Below, piece by piece: positions 1 to 11,000 of a DNA stretch of 64,000 nucleotides. The translations under genes and the position numbers were made by a program. The stretch is from Blautia wexlerae DSM 19850 (GTDB lineage: Bacteria > Bacillota > Clostridia > Lachnospirales > Lachnospiraceae). The notes beneath the pieces are model-generated. The model made no database searches and was not told where the DNA came from. It saw only the letters and a list, made by a program, of their open reading frames with translations. How positions within the stretch are numbered: the stretch's first letter is position 1; every line of letters starts with the position of its first letter. The stretch is taken from contig NZ_CP102267.1 of assembly GCF_025148125.1 (NCBI RefSeq), forward strand, positions 447,001-511,000. The letters are read 5' to 3'.

Positions 1-32
1 GACAGAGCCTGAGAAATTCTATAGATCATGAG

Positions 33-71
33 AGAAGCAGATGGTGAATGAACTTATCTGCTTCTTTTTTT
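33..71 (+). terminator. Rho-independent terminator of an upstream gene
   Basis: AGAAGCAGAT pairs with ATCTGCTTCT across a 13-base loop and a run of T follows directly. It ends a gene lying left of the window and isolates the polyamine operon from it. Confidence 0.75.
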
Positions 72-261
72 GTGCAGATATAGCAAATATAAAGGATATG
101 GTTGGAGATAAACGTTTTGCGAGGATGTGTCTCACATGCGTTCGACTTGAATATATAGAGAAATAATTGAATCATTGTGCCGGTTTGAGGCAGTATACAA
201 TTGCTGAATGATAGAACTGTATTTGCCGGTACATGACGACAGGAAAAGAGGAACATGTCAA

Positions 262-1719
262 ATGGATTATGAAAGACAACAGCATGCGCCCATATATGAA
301 GCACTGGAACGTTTCCGAAAGAAGAGAGTCGTTCCCTTTGATGTGCCGGGACATAAAAGAGGAAGAGGAAATCCGGAGCTTGCACAGTTGCTGGGAGAGA
401 AATGTGTGGGGCTGGATGTTAATTCTATGAAGCCGCTGGACAATCTCTGCCACCCGGTTTCGGTGATCAGAGAAGCGGAGGAGCTTGCAGCAGATGCTTT
501 TGGCGCAGCGCATGCATTCCTTATGGTAGGAGGAACCACATCTGCAGTGCAGAGCATGATCCTGTCTGTCTGCAAGGCAGGGGATAAGATCATTCTGCCG
601 CGAAATGTACATAAAAGTGCCATCAATGCCCTGGTACTGTGCGGTGCAATTCCGGTTTATGTAAACCCGGAGGTGAATGCGCAGCTGGGCATTTCCCTTG
701 GCATGGAAGTCAGTCAGGTGGAGAAGGCTATGGATGAGAATCCGGATGCGGTGGCAGTTCTTGTAAATAACCCTACCTATTATGGAATTTGTTCGGATCT
801 GCGGACTATCGTAAAGAAGGCTCATGCAAGAGGAATGAAGGTGCTGGCAGATGAGGCTCATGGAACCCATCTTTATTTCGGCAGAAACCTTCCTGTATCC
901 GGAATGGCGGCAGGTGCTGACATGGCGGCAGTTTCCATGCACAAATCCGGCGGAAGTCTGACACAGAGTTCGCTGCTGCTTTTGAATAAGAGTATGAATG
1001 CAGAGAAAGTGCGCCAGATCATCAATCTGACTCAGACCACAAGCGCTTCTTATCTTCTGTTGTCCAGTCTGGATATCTCCAGAAGAAATCTGGCACTCAG
1101 AGGAGAGGAATCCTTTGAAAAGGTTGCAGGGATGGCGCAGTATGCCAGAGAGGAGATCAATGAGATCGGCGGTTATTATGCATATGGTATGGATCTGATC
1201 AATGGAACCAGTGTTTTTGATTTTGATGTTACAAAACTCTCCATTTATACACTGGGAAATGGGCTGGCAGGTATTGAAGTTTATGATCTTCTCAGAGATG
1301 AATATGATATTCAGATCGAGTTTGGAGATATCTGTAATATTCTGGCTTACATTTCCATTGGAGACAGGCTTCAGGATATTGAGAGGCTGGTAGGGGCATT
1401 GGCTGATATTGAACGTCTGTATAAGAAGGACAGCACAGGTATGCTTTCCGGGGAATATATCGCACCTGCAGTGGTGGCGTCTCCACAGCAGGCATTTTAT
1501 GCGGAGAAAGAATCTCTGCCCATGGAACAGGCGGCAGGCAGGATCAGCGGTGAATTTGTTATGTGTTATCCTCCGGGAATCCCGATTCTTGCTCCTGGAG
1601 AAATGGTGACACAGGAAATTGTAGAATACATTCTTTATGCAAGAGACAAAGGCTGTTCCATGCAGGGAATGGAGGATCCGAAGGTAGAACATCTTCAGGT
1701 CCTGAAAGGGGGTATCTGA
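262..1719 (+). CDS. speA: Arginine decarboxylase, PLP-dependent (Orn/Lys/Arg decarboxylase class-I fold)
   Basis: Cytosolic fold-type I decarboxylase that most likely converts arginine to agmatine, the first step of the operon. The PLP lysine is K228 in the SMHKSGGS motif (numbered from the chosen start), and the N-terminal VPGHKRG motif is typical of this family. At about 485 residues it is the short form, without the long N-terminal wing of the inducible E. coli enzymes. An upstream in-frame ATG at 208 exists, but the ATG at 262 has GAGG about ten bases before it and starts at the conserved part (MDYERQQHAP), so I prefer it. Lysine or ornithine could be substrates by family alone. The downstream agmatine deiminase and carbamoylputrescine amidase genes argue for arginine. 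The next gene starts 2 bases after the stop. Confidence 0.9.
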   Translation: MDYERQQHAPIYEALERFRKKRVVPFDVPGHKRGRGNPELAQLLGEKCVGLDVNSMKPLDNLCHPVSVIREAEELAADAFGAAHAFLMVGGTTSAVQSMILSVCKAGDKIILPRNVHKSAINALVLCGAIPVYVNPEVNAQLGISLGMEVSQVEKAMDENPDAVAVLVNNPTYYGICSDLRTIVKKAHARGMKVLADEAHGTHLYFGRNLPVSGMAAGADMAAVSMHKSGGSLTQSSLLLLNKSMNAEKVRQIINLTQTTSASYLLLSSLDISRRNLALRGEESFEKVAGMAQYAREEINEIGGYYAYGMDLINGTSVFDFDVTKLSIYTLGNGLAGIEVYDLLRDEYDIQIEFGDICNILAYISIGDRLQDIERLVGALADIERLYKKDSTGMLSGEYIAPAVVASPQQAFYAEKESLPMEQAAGRISGEFVMCYPPGIPILAPGEMVTQEIVEYILYARDKGCSMQGMEDPKVEHLQVLKGGI

Positions 1720-1721
1720 TC

Positions 1722-2582
1722 ATGGAATTATGGTATTCTGAGTTCCATACAGGAAATGTAAAGCTTTCTGTCCGGATTAACCGACAGTTATTTTCAGGGG
1801 AAAGTGAATTTCAGAGAATCGATGTGTTTGAGTCTGAAGAATTTGGGAGATTTGTGGCTCTGGACGGTGAGATCGTATTCTCTGATAAAGATGAATTTAT
1901 TTATGATGAGATGGTTACGCATGTGCCAATGACAGTACATCCCAATGTAAAAAATGTTCTGATCATCGGCGGCGGTGACGGTGGAGTTGCCAGAGAACTG
2001 ATCCATTATCCACAGATTGAGAGCATTGATGTGGTGGAATCCGATAAAATGTTTGTGGATGTATGTGCGGAGATGTTTCCGGATATTGCCCAGGGACTGA
2101 AGGATGAGAGAGTCAACATTTATTATGAAGACGGCCTTCGGTTCCTGCGGAATAAAAAGGCCAGATATGACCTGATCATCAATGATTCCACAGATCCGCT
2201 GGGACATACGGAGGGACTTTTTACAAAGGAATTCTACGGAAGCTGTTATAAGGCTCTCAGAGATGACGGAATCATGGTTTATCAGCATGGAAGTCCTTTT
2301 TATGATGAGGATGAGGTGGAATGCAGAAAGATGCACAGAAAGGTTTTTCGGTCATTTCCGGTGAGCAGGGTTTATCAGGCACATATCCCTACCTGTCCCT
2401 CGGGATACTGGCTTTTTGGATTTGCATCAAAGAAATATCATCCACTGGAAGATTTCAGGCCGGAGAGGTTTGATAATCTTAATATAGAAACATGGTATTA
2501 TACAACAAACCTTCACAGAGGAGCATTTATGCTTCCAAAATATGTAGAAGATTTACTGGAAGAGGAGGAAAACAGTTTATGA
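1722..2582 (+). CDS. speE: Spermidine synthase-family aminopropyltransferase
   Basis: 286-residue protein with the N-terminal beta domain and a Rossmann methyltransferase-like domain containing the glycine motif IIGGGDGG, the VVESD acidic turn and the catalytic-loop segment NDSTDPLG. The family transfers aminopropyl from decarboxylated S-adenosylmethionine to a polyamine. The ATG at 1722 follows AAAGGGGG, 2 bases after the preceding stop, so translation is probably coupled. The same operon encodes the SAM-independent carboxyspermidine route, and no S-adenosylmethionine decarboxylase gene is in the window. The real acceptor (putrescine, agmatine or another amine) therefore cannot be read from sequence. 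Confidence 0.88.
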   Translation: MELWYSEFHTGNVKLSVRINRQLFSGESEFQRIDVFESEEFGRFVALDGEIVFSDKDEFIYDEMVTHVPMTVHPNVKNVLIIGGGDGGVARELIHYPQIESIDVVESDKMFVDVCAEMFPDIAQGLKDERVNIYYEDGLRFLRNKKARYDLIINDSTDPLGHTEGLFTKEFYGSCYKALRDDGIMVYQHGSPFYDEDEVECRKMHRKVFRSFPVSRVYQAHIPTCPSGYWLFGFASKKYHPLEDFRPERFDNLNIETWYYTTNLHRGAFMLPKYVEDLLEEEENSL

Positions 2583-3859
2583 GCAGATTATTGGTAATCG
2601 GATGTGGTGGGGTAGCTTCAGTGGCAATTCGCAAATGCTGTCAGAATAGCGATGTTTTTACAGAGATTATGATCGCAAGCAGGACAAAGGAAAAATGCGA
2701 TGCACTCAAAGAGAAGATTGAAAGTACAACGAAGACAAAAATTGAGACAGCAAAGGTAGATGCGGATAATGCAGCAGAGGTCGCAGAATTGATCAGAGCC
2801 TATAAGCCGGATGCTGTCCTGAATGTGGCACTTCCATATCAGGATCTTACCATCATGGATGCATGTCTGGAAGCCGGTGCGGATTATATTGATACTGCCA
2901 ATTATGAAGCAGAGGATACAGAAGATCCCACATGGCGTGCAATCTACGAAAAGAGATGTAAAGAAAAAGGCTTTACTGCATATTTCGATTATTCCTGGCA
3001 GTGGGCTTATGATGAGAAATTTAAGGAAGCAGGACTGACTGCTCTTCTGGGAACCGGTTTTGATCCGGGTGTTACCAGTGTATTCAGTGCTTATGCCCTG
3101 AAGCATTATTTTGATGAAATCCATACCATTGATATTCTGGACTGTAACGGCGGTGATCATGGATATCCTTTTGCCACAAACTTTAACCCGGAGATCAATC
3201 TTCGAGAGGTTTCCGCAAATGGTTCCTACTGGGAAGACGGACATTGGGTAGAAACAGAGCCTATGGAATTTAAATCTGTCTACGATTTCCCTGAGGTAGG
3301 AAAGAAGGATATGTATCTTCTTCATCATGAAGAGATTGAATCACTGGCAAAAAATATTCCGGGAGTACAGAGGATCCGTTTCTTTATGACATTCGGACAG
3401 AGCTATCTGACACATATGAAATGTCTGGAAAATGTAGGAATGCTTTCCACCGCACCTGTGGAATTTAATGGACAGGAGATCGTGCCGATCCAGTTTTTGA
3501 AAGCTCTTCTGCCGGATCCTGCATCTCTGGGTCCGAGAACAGTGGGTAAAACAAATATCGGCTGTATTTTCACAGGTGTTAAGGACGGAAAAGAGAAAAG
3601 TATTTATATTTATAATGTATGTGATCATCAGGAATGCTATAAAGAGGTGGAATCCCAGGCAATCTCCTATACAACAGGTGTTCCGGCTATGATCGGTTCC
3701 ATGATGGTAGTGACCGGACAGTGGAAGAAGCCGGGTGTATTTAATGTGGAAGAATTTGATCCGGATCCATATATGGAAGCACTGAACAAATGGGGACTTC
3801 CATGGAAAGTCTGCGAAGATCCTGAACTGGTAAAGGTCTGGAAAGCCAATGAAGATTGA
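2579..3859 (+). CDS. Carboxynorspermidine/carboxyspermidine dehydrogenase (saccharopine dehydrogenase family)
   Basis: 426-residue NAD(P)-dependent enzyme with an N-terminal Rossmann motif (VIGCGGVAS, residues about 5-13) and the saccharopine dehydrogenase-like segment GTGFDPGVTSVF. The family member found in polyamine operons condenses aspartate semialdehyde with putrescine or diaminopropane and reduces the product to carboxyspermidine or carboxynorspermidine. The start codon overlaps the speE stop (ATGA at 2579-2582) and AGAGGAGGAAA lies just upstream. The next gene encodes the matching decarboxylase and overlaps it by 11 bases, so the two-step route is present. Lysine biosynthesis is a less likely alternative given the context. 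Confidence 0.9.
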   Translation: MSRLLVIGCGGVASVAIRKCCQNSDVFTEIMIASRTKEKCDALKEKIESTTKTKIETAKVDADNAAEVAELIRAYKPDAVLNVALPYQDLTIMDACLEAGADYIDTANYEAEDTEDPTWRAIYEKRCKEKGFTAYFDYSWQWAYDEKFKEAGLTALLGTGFDPGVTSVFSAYALKHYFDEIHTIDILDCNGGDHGYPFATNFNPEINLREVSANGSYWEDGHWVETEPMEFKSVYDFPEVGKKDMYLLHHEEIESLAKNIPGVQRIRFFMTFGQSYLTHMKCLENVGMLSTAPVEFNGQEIVPIQFLKALLPDPASLGPRTVGKTNIGCIFTGVKDGKEKSIYIYNVCDHQECYKEVESQAISYTTGVPAMIGSMMVVTGQWKKPGVFNVEEFDPDPYMEALNKWGLPWKVCEDPELVKVWKANED

Positions 3860-4970
3860 TCAACTGCAAACTCCCTGCTATGTGATCGATGAGAAGAAGA
3901 TGCGGGAGAATCTGGAGATTTTGAAAAAAGTCCAGGAGGATACCGGGTGTAAGATCCTTCTGGCGCAGAAAGCGTTTTCCGGCTTTGCGCTGTATCCCAT
4001 GATCGGAAAATATCTGGCAGGTACCACTGCCAGCGGTCTGTTTGAGGCAAGGCTTGGATATGAAGAGATGGGGAAAGAGAATCATGTTTTTTCCCCTGCT
4101 TACCGTACAGAAGATATAGAGGAACTGGATCGTATCTGTGACCATATTATCTTTAATTCCACAGCACAGCTGAAGAAATTTAAAGAAGTGTGTACCGGAG
4201 CCAGTCTGGGACTCCGTATTAATCCGGAATGCTCCACTCAGAGGGATCATGCGATCTATGATCCCTGTGCGCCGGGTTCAAGGCTGGGGGTTACCAGAGA
4301 GAACTTTGACGGGGAATGTCTGAAATGGATCGACGGACTGCATTTTCATACGCTCTGCGAACAGAATGCGGATGACCTGGAGAAAACATTGCAGGCGGTA
4401 GAGGAGAAGTTTGGAGAATTTCTGTCTGAGGTTTCCTGGCTGAATATGGGCGGCGGACATCATATTACCAGAGAGGATTATGATGTAAAGCTCCTGGAAA
4501 AATGTATTCAGCATATGAAGGAAACCTATGATCTGGATATTTATCTGGAGCCCGGGGAGGCTGTTGCCCTGAATGCCGGATATCTGGTGACAGAGGTTAT
4601 GGACATTGTGGAAAATGAGATCAGAACGCTGATTTTGGATGCTTCTGCAGCCTGCCATATGCCGGATGTGCTGGAGATGCCCTATCGTCCGCCTCTTAAG
4701 GACAGCGGGGAAGCAGGGGAGAAGGCATATACCTACCGCTTATCTTCCTGCACCTGCCTGGCAGGAGATGTGATCGGAGATTATTCCTTTGACAGAGAGA
4801 TCCGGATCGGGGACAAGCTGTATTTTATGGATATGGCGATTTATTCTATGGTGAAGAATAATACATTTAACGGTATGCCGCTGCCGGATATTGCGGTTAT
4901 GCATGAGGACGGAGAGTGTGAGGTTATCAGACATTTCGGATACGAAGACTTTAAGAGCCGGCTTTCCTGA
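3849..4970 (+). CDS. nspC: Carboxynorspermidine/carboxyspermidine decarboxylase
   Basis: 373-residue PLP enzyme of the alanine racemase-fold (fold-type III) decarboxylases. The PLP lysine is K41 in LLAQKAFSG, the HTLCEQ segment and the glycine loop MGGGHHITR are conserved, and a C-terminal [12 protein letters not shown] motif carries the catalytic cysteine region. It removes CO2 from carboxyspermidine (or carboxynorspermidine) to give spermidine (norspermidine). The start lies 11 bases inside the preceding gene, showing tight coupling. Putrescine supply by the two downstream genes makes spermidine the likely product. Confidence 0.92.
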   Translation: MKIDQLQTPCYVIDEKKMRENLEILKKVQEDTGCKILLAQKAFSGFALYPMIGKYLAGTTASGLFEARLGYEEMGKENHVFSPAYRTEDIEELDRICDHIIFNSTAQLKKFKEVCTGASLGLRINPECSTQRDHAIYDPCAPGSRLGVTRENFDGECLKWIDGLHFHTLCEQNADDLEKTLQAVEEKFGEFLSEVSWLNMGGGHHITREDYDVKLLEKCIQHMKETYDLDIYLEPGEAVALNAGYLVTEVMDIVENEIRTLILDASAACHMPDVLEMPYRPPLKDSGEAGEKAYTYRLSSCTCLAGDVIGDYSFDREIRIGDKLYFMDMAIYSMVKNNTFNGMPLPDIAVMHEDGECEVIRHFGYEDFKSRLS

Positions 4971-5004
4971 TATCTGCCGGGCTATCAAAGAAAAGGAGAC
5001 AGAC

Positions 5005-6108
5005 ATGGAAGTTACAGAGAAGAACAGAACAAAATATCGTATGCCCGGAGAATTTGAGCCTCATGAGGGATGTGTGATGATCTGGCCGGAACGTCCCGGT
5101 TCCTGGAATTATGGGGCAAGGGAAGCACAGAAAGCATTTGTGAAAGTTGCAGAGGCTATTGGAGAGAGCGAAAAGGTGTATATGCTGGTTTCCAAAGCTC
5201 AGATGGAGAATGCAAAGAATCAGCTTGGGAATGTTTCCGGTGTGACTTTGCTGGAATGTGAGACAGATGACGCCTGGGCCAGAGATGTGGGAGCAACCAT
5301 GGTTCTGGATGAGAAAGGGGCGGTCTGTGGAGTTGACTGGCAGTTTAATGCCTGGGGAGGAGACTTTGATGGACTTTACCGGAACTGGGAGAAGGACGAC
5401 AGGGTGGCTGCCTTTATCTGCAGGACTCTTGGTTGTCCATGTCTGGATGCCAGACCTTTTGTGCTTGAGGGCGGTTCCATCCATTCTGACGGAGAGGGGA
5501 CTCTGATCGTTACAGAGGCCTGTCTTCTGAGTCAGGGACGCAATCCTCAGATGAGCAGGGAACAGATAGAGGAACAGTTGAAGTACTGGCTCGGTGTCCA
5601 CAAGATTATCTGGCTTCCATGTGGAATCTATCAGGATGAAACCAATGAGCATGTGGATAACGTGTGCGCTTTTGTAAGGCCCGGAGAGGTTGTGCTTGCA
5701 TGGACAGAGGATGAGACAGATCCGCAGTATGCCATGTCTTTGGCTGATCTGAAGGTGCTGGAACAGGAAACAGATGCAAAGGGCAGAAAATTTAAGATTC
5801 ATAAGCTTCCGATTCCTCAGAAACCGGTCTGCCTTACCCAGGAAGATGTGGATGGCTTTGTGTTTGAAGAGGGAGAAGACGAACGGGAAGCAGGAGAACG
5901 GATGGCTGCCAGTTACGTGAATTTCTATATTTCCAATGGAGGGATCATCCTTCCACAATTTGGGGATGAAAATGACAAAAGGGCAGTGGAGATTCTGCAG
6001 AAGTGTTTTCCTGAAAGAAGGATTTATCCCATTGATGCCAGAGCCATCATTGTTGGCGGTGGAAATATTCACTGTATCACCCAGCAGATTCCCGGAAAAA
6101 ATATCTGA
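5005..6108 (+). CDS. aguA: Agmatine deiminase
   Basis: 367-residue guanidino-group hydrolase (pentein fold) converting agmatine to N-carbamoylputrescine and ammonia. Family marks include the N-terminal [16 protein letters not shown], the DDAWARDVG acidic/guanidine-binding segment, the [11 protein letters not shown] and DETNEHVDN segments, and the catalytic cysteine C357 in [11 protein letters not shown] near the C-terminus. The ATG at 5005 has AAAAGGAGAC ten bases upstream. An upstream in-frame ATG at 4891 lies inside nspC and is not used. It connects the arginine decarboxylase to the amidase encoded next. Confidence 0.95.
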   Translation: MEVTEKNRTKYRMPGEFEPHEGCVMIWPERPGSWNYGAREAQKAFVKVAEAIGESEKVYMLVSKAQMENAKNQLGNVSGVTLLECETDDAWARDVGATMVLDEKGAVCGVDWQFNAWGGDFDGLYRNWEKDDRVAAFICRTLGCPCLDARPFVLEGGSIHSDGEGTLIVTEACLLSQGRNPQMSREQIEEQLKYWLGVHKIIWLPCGIYQDETNEHVDNVCAFVRPGEVVLAWTEDETDPQYAMSLADLKVLEQETDAKGRKFKIHKLPIPQKPVCLTQEDVDGFVFEEGEDEREAGERMAASYVNFYISNGGIILPQFGDENDKRAVEILQKCFPERRIYPIDARAIIVGGGNIHCITQQIPGKNI

Positions 6109-6209
6109 CCTTGATGCAGAAAACTTTGAGAGTCATGTGTTTGAGGGTTATTACCTGAAAGTTATGAAAAAACTTACTTATGTAAACAGGAGCAGGAGGA
6201 ACAGACAGG

Positions 6210-7088
6210 ATGAGAAATGTAACAGTGGCAGCAGTTCAGATGAAATGCAGTAAAAGTGTGGAGAAAAATATTGCCCATGCAGAGGAACTGGTGCGTCAGG
6301 CAGCAGCAAAGGGAGCTGAGATTGTTCTTCTGCCGGAGCTTTTTGAACGGCCCTATTTCTGCCAGGAGCGCAGATATGAGTATTATGAATATGCGCAGAC
6401 TGCAGAGGAAAACCCTGCAGTGCGTCATTTCAGCAGGGTAGCGGCAGAGTTGGGGATTGTGATTCCGGTCAGCTTTTATGAAAAAGAGGTCAATAATACT
6501 TATAACAGCGTTGCGGTTCTGGATGCAGATGGAAAGAATCTCGGCATTTATCGGAAAACACATATTCCGGATGACCATTATTATCAGGAAAAATTCTATT
6601 TCACACCGGGAGATACTGGCTTTAAGGTTTTTGATACCAGATTTGGAACCATTGGAGTTGGAATCTGCTGGGATCAGTGGTTCCCGGAAACGGCAAGATG
6701 TATGGCACTGCAGGGCGCAGAGCTTCTCTTTTATCCCACTGCCATCGGAAGTGAACCCATCCTGGAATGTGACAGCATGGAACACTGGAGAAGATGTATG
6801 CAGGGACACGCTGCCTCCAACCTGATCCCTGTGATCGCTGCCAACAGAATCGGTGAGGAAACAGTAGAGCCATGTCCGGAAAACGGAATGCAGAAATCTG
6901 CTCTTAATTTTTACGGCTCTTCTTTTATCACAGACAACACAGGTGCTCTCTGTGCAGAACTGCCCGGAGGGGAAGAGGGGGTGCTTGTAAGCACTTTTGA
7001 CCTGGATGCATTAAAGGCAGACAGACTGAACTGGGGACTTTTCAGAGACCGCAGACCGGAGATGTATGCAAAAATTGTCGGGAAATGA
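6210..7088 (+). CDS. aguB: N-carbamoylputrescine amidase (nitrilase superfamily)
   Basis: 292-residue member of the carbon-nitrogen hydrolase family with the Glu-Lys-Cys triad visible as E43 (LPELFE), K116 (YRKTHIPD) and C153 (GICWDQW). It hydrolyses N-carbamoylputrescine to putrescine, CO2 and ammonia, completing the arginine-to-putrescine route. The ATG follows AGGAGG. About 100 bases separate it from aguA with no terminator seen, so it is probably the last gene of the same operon. A repeat element begins 13 bases after its stop. Confidence 0.95.
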   Translation: MRNVTVAAVQMKCSKSVEKNIAHAEELVRQAAAKGAEIVLLPELFERPYFCQERRYEYYEYAQTAEENPAVRHFSRVAAELGIVIPVSFYEKEVNNTYNSVAVLDADGKNLGIYRKTHIPDDHYYQEKFYFTPGDTGFKVFDTRFGTIGVGICWDQWFPETARCMALQGAELLFYPTAIGSEPILECDSMEHWRRCMQGHAASNLIPVIAANRIGEETVEPCPENGMQKSALNFYGSSFITDNTGALCAELPGGEEGVLVSTFDLDALKADRLNWGLFRDRRPEMYAKIVGK

Positions 7089-7100
7089 TGTATAAGTTTA

Positions 7101-7243
7101 GTTATTGTTCACACACCACTATCCCGCGAGGTGTTTTGGCATGAATATGCCAAAATCCCGAGACATACAAGCCAAAATTCCATTGCCGCAGGCAATCTGG
7201 AATGAATTTTGGCTCAGTTACTGAGAACGGAGTGAACAGTAAT
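7101..7243. repeat. MITE-like palindromic repeat
   Basis: About 140 bp with imperfect terminal inverted repeats: GTTATTGTTCAC at the left and GTGAACAGTAAT at the right. Internal hairpins include TTTTGGCAT...ATGCCAAAA and GCCAAAATTCCATTGCC pairing with GGCAATCTGGAAT...TTTTGGC. The left end recurs at 13694-13732 and the right end (GTTACTGAGAACGGAG...) recurs at 7326-7350 and 47563-47588. It contains no gene and fills the space between aguB and the next gene. Confidence 0.55.
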
Positions 7244-7325
7244 TGAGTTTATAAGAATTTCATAAAAAGTTTATGATTATATTAGTTGCTACCTGCGGTA
7301 TATATGGTAAAATAAGAGTACGAAC

Positions 7326-7350
7326 GTTACTGATAACGGAGCGAGCAGTA
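7326..7350. repeat. Partial copy of the 7.1-kb repeat right end
   Basis: GTTACTGATAACGGAGCGAG followed by CAGTA matches the right end of the element at 7101-7243 with a few substitutions. It lies about 40 bases before the next start codon. Confidence 0.5.
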
Positions 7351-7390
7351 GAGTTTTGACATGTATTTCTGGCAAAATGGAGTGTAGAAG

Positions 7391-7852
7391 ATGAACAGAA
7401 AAGAATTTTTGGAAATCCTGAGAAGCCAGCTTGCCGGTCAGATGCAGGAGGGCAAAGCAGCAGCACATATCAGGTATTATGAAGATTATATACAGTCTCA
7501 GGTACGTGGCAGACGTTCAGAGCAGGAAGTACTGCAGGAACTGGGAGACCCGCATCTGATAGCAAAAACTCTGATCGATACAGATGATGGAAGTACACAG
7601 GAAGATTACGGAGAGTATTCTTCTTACGGAAGCAGTTATGGCAATGAGACAGAGCTTCCTCATCAGCAGGAGAAAAGATGGAAAAAAGTAATCGATCTTT
7701 CTACCTGGCATGGCAGGGCTGTTGTTATTGCAGCGGCGGCTGTTATAATTGTTTTACTGATACTGATAATCGGAGTTGCGATTCCGTTTTTTATTATTCT
7801 TGCAATTATTCTTTATTTTCTTTCATGGCTGAAGAAAAGAAATGATCAATGA
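7391..7852 (+). CDS. Small membrane protein with DUF1700/HAAS-like N-terminus
   Basis: 153 residues. The N-terminal 60 residues (MNRKEFLEILRSQL..., YYEDYI, EVLQELGDPHLIAKTL) resemble the short helical domain found in DUF1700/HAAS membrane proteins. A polar Tyr/Gly/Ser stretch follows, then two close hydrophobic segments at about 110-145 and a basic tail (KKRND). It probably sits in the cytoplasmic membrane. Such proteins are often partners of PadR-type regulators, but none is adjacent here. A hairpin follows the gene. Function unknown. Confidence 0.7.
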   Translation: MNRKEFLEILRSQLAGQMQEGKAAAHIRYYEDYIQSQVRGRRSEQEVLQELGDPHLIAKTLIDTDDGSTQEDYGEYSSYGSSYGNETELPHQQEKRWKKVIDLSTWHGRAVVIAAAAVIIVLLILIIGVAIPFFIILAIILYFLSWLKKRNDQ

Positions 7853-7856
7853 AAAT

Positions 7857-7890
7857 CTGTGCAGGGTTTCAGAAAAGAAACCCTGCGCAG
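7857..7890 (+). terminator. Hairpin, probable terminator
   Basis: CTGTGCAGGGTTTC pairs with GAAACCCTGCGCAG over a 6-base loop directly after the stop codon of the membrane protein. No strong T-run follows, so termination may be weak. Confidence 0.5.
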
Positions 7891-8055
7891 AATCTTAAAA
7901 ATCTTAAGTGTAAACGTTCTTGTTTCACGATATTAATTCCCCTTGAATATTTATAATCATACAATCTCAACTTATTTCTATTCTTTAATCCTGCCAGGTG
8001 CAGGGAAAAATCCCACATTCATTTTTATATTTTTTGTTCGGAAAGGAGACGGAAA

Positions 8056-11000
8056 ATGAAACACAATTTCAAACTGAAAGAACGCCTTGGAGCTTTGCTG
8101 CTTGCAATGCTTTTTATTCTGCAGGCAATTCTGGGGCTTGTGCCTGTCTGCGTAACTCAGGCGGCACCGTTAACTGTAGAAACATGGGACAGTGACAAGG
8201 TGGTAGAGTATGGTTATCGCTTTAACATGAAGTTTCAGCCCGGAATTACCACATATGAATCTTTTGGGTGTGATAATCTGGACAGGGAAGCTTTTTCAGA
8301 CAATGGAAAAAGCGAACGTGACACAGAGTGCGTTCGTGTAGGAGCGGACTATAAAGCCGGAAGCGCAGGGATGCGTTATAACAATGTAGGAAAAGATGGA
8401 AATGGAAATATTGTTGATGTCAGACTCATTCTTGTGGGAGTAGAGAATGCAGAACCCCGTTATGATCTGCGCACTGCAGAATCGATTGTTCAGAATAAAG
8501 GCGGAGCTACGTTTGCATGGAAAGATAATGAAGCTTATCCAATGGTTGGCTTTTCCAAAAACAGTATCGGTGTATTTATTTATTCTGTAGGATACGCAAA
8601 GGTTAAGTTTCAGTTTCTGAAGCATGGAACAGAAGAAACACTGCCGATCAGTGGCCATGGAACCATACGTGATATTGATGCGGGACAGGGAGTCCGTATT
8701 CCGTCAGACAGCAGTCTGGATAATGCATATGTTCTGAAAAACAATGATTATCTGACGGTAGATGGAAATTCTGTAAGCTCACCCCTTGGTTCCGTTGAGC
8801 CGGATGATCCGAGAGGATGGCTGAATCTTTTTTATAATACAGATAATTTTACGGTAGAATTCTGTCATCAGTTCAGACTGGATAAATGGGATAAAAGTCG
8901 TGAAGATGCCATTGCAAAAGCCGGTTCTCAGGAAAGATGGGCAGAGATTACAAGAAATAAATATCTGGATCCATCAGGCAACAGTTATTGTCCGAACTTT
9001 AAAGGACAGAAATACTGTAAAGCATATGCATATTTTGATTTTACATCCTATTGTTTCGGCGATGTTGAGATGAAAAAAGCACCTGAGAAACGTGTGGGAG
9101 AGGCAAACTGTACATGGGAACAGGCAGCTGCTGCATCAAAAGAAAAACCTTTTGGCATTCGTCAGGGACAGGAATTTCAGTATATGATCCGGGCAGAGGT
9201 GACACCCAATAGACTGAAATCCTTTGTGGTACAGGATATACTTGAGGATTGTCTTACTATAGAGGATGCATCAAAAGTCAGTATTGTGAATGATGCAGGG
9301 CAGACAGTGACAGACTGGTTTGATGTTGCTGTTGAAGGACAGAAAGTGACCTGCAGGGCCAAAGCAGAGAGCCTTCAGGATGAAGCATTTACAGATAATC
9401 AGACTTACACATTTACTTTAAAAGTACGCCAGAGACCGGAATCAGAAATTAATATTTCAAAATACCTTGCAGAGGATGGATACAGTATTCTTGTACCAAA
9501 CCATGCATCCATGAGTTATGAACGTACAAACGGAAGCGGAGATACAATGGATACGGAAACAGTGTGGGTAAAGGGTGTGATTCCACCGGAACTGGAAGTA
9601 AAGAAAAATACTTCTCAGTATGAATGGAAAACGGGAGATATCATAGATTATGAGATTCTGGTTTCTCAGACAAAACAGGATGTAAAAGCAGTAAATGTTG
9701 TTATTACAGACGAGCTTCCATCATGTCTGCAGCTTCTGGAAGGGCAGTATGCTGTAGAGACAAGTCAGGGAGGTGAGAACTGTACGCTTACCGGACAGGG
9801 AGAAAATGGATGGAAAGCAGAGTGTCCGTCCCTGAAGTATGGGGAGACGATCACAATCCGTTTTAAATGTCAGGCATCTGCGGAGTCCAATGGACAGGAA
9901 TGGGAAAATATTGTGACTGCAACAGCGGATAATCTGATCAATCCTGAGACAGGAGAACAGGAATCCAGAAAGGATATGGCAGAAGTATGGCCGAACAGTC
10001 CACAGCTTGAAATTGATAAAACAGCAGACAAATATGAATGGCAGGCAGGAGAGCAGGTAGCTTACCGGATCGTAGTGAATAATGTAACGGCAGGAACAAT
10101 CGCAAAAGATGTAACTATTACTGATATTGGTCTGCCGCAGGGACTGGTTCTGGCAGGTGGTGCACAGAGCATGGAAGTACTGGGAGTTCAGCGACAGGTA
10201 AACTATCCCGTACCGGATAAGAAAACAGGACAGGCATATGAAGCGAGACCTGTGGATTCTCAGTTGAATGCAGATGAGAACGGATTTTCTTTTTATTGTT
10301 CTTATGTACCATACAGTCAGCCTGTAACGATTATTTTCCATTGTATCGCACAGGAAGAGGCAAATGGACACGAAAGCGTAAATGCAGCAACTGTAAAAGC
10401 TGCTAATACAGATGAGAGATCTGATGATGCAGAAGTATATGTAAATTCAGGAGAATTCTGGATTGAGAAATCTGCAGATCATTATGAATGGCAGGTCGGA
10501 GAACAGGTACAGTACAATGTGGTGGTGGAGAATAAAAAAGCAGGTACAGTGGCCCGGAACGTAACTGTCTGGGATACCGGTATGCCGGCAGGACTTGCGC
10601 TTTCATCGGCAGAGGATGTATCGGTAAGCGGAATCCCACAGAATATTACGCAGCTGACAGCAGGGACCAAAGATGTTTTGAACCAGCTCAATCCGGAATT
10701 TTATAATGAGACATCAGAGAAACCGGTGAATTATGAATTTCTTCAGGAGGGAAGCGGATGGAGACTGAACATTTCAGATCTTCCGGCAAATACTCCGGTT
10801 ATGATTTCTTTCCTTTGCACAGTTACGGAAGCGGCAAATGGAATGGAAAGCATTAATGTTGCCAATGTGCAGGCGCAGAATGCCCCTGTTTCACAGGATG
10901 ACGCAGAAGTGTATGTAAATACAGCAGTTCTTTCTATTGAGAAAAGTTTTCAGAATCCATATCTGGCAGCCGGGGACGGACGTGCGGAAAATGAATTTCG

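Noticed and set aside
172..1692. Long minus-strand open frame opposite the arginine decarboxylase gene
   Set aside because: Shadow of speA: low-complexity His/Cys/Ser-rich translation, no ribosome site and no family resemblance.
4951..6072. Minus-strand open frame of 373 codons opposite aguA
   Set aside because: Antisense shadow; aguA has full catalytic motifs in the other strand.
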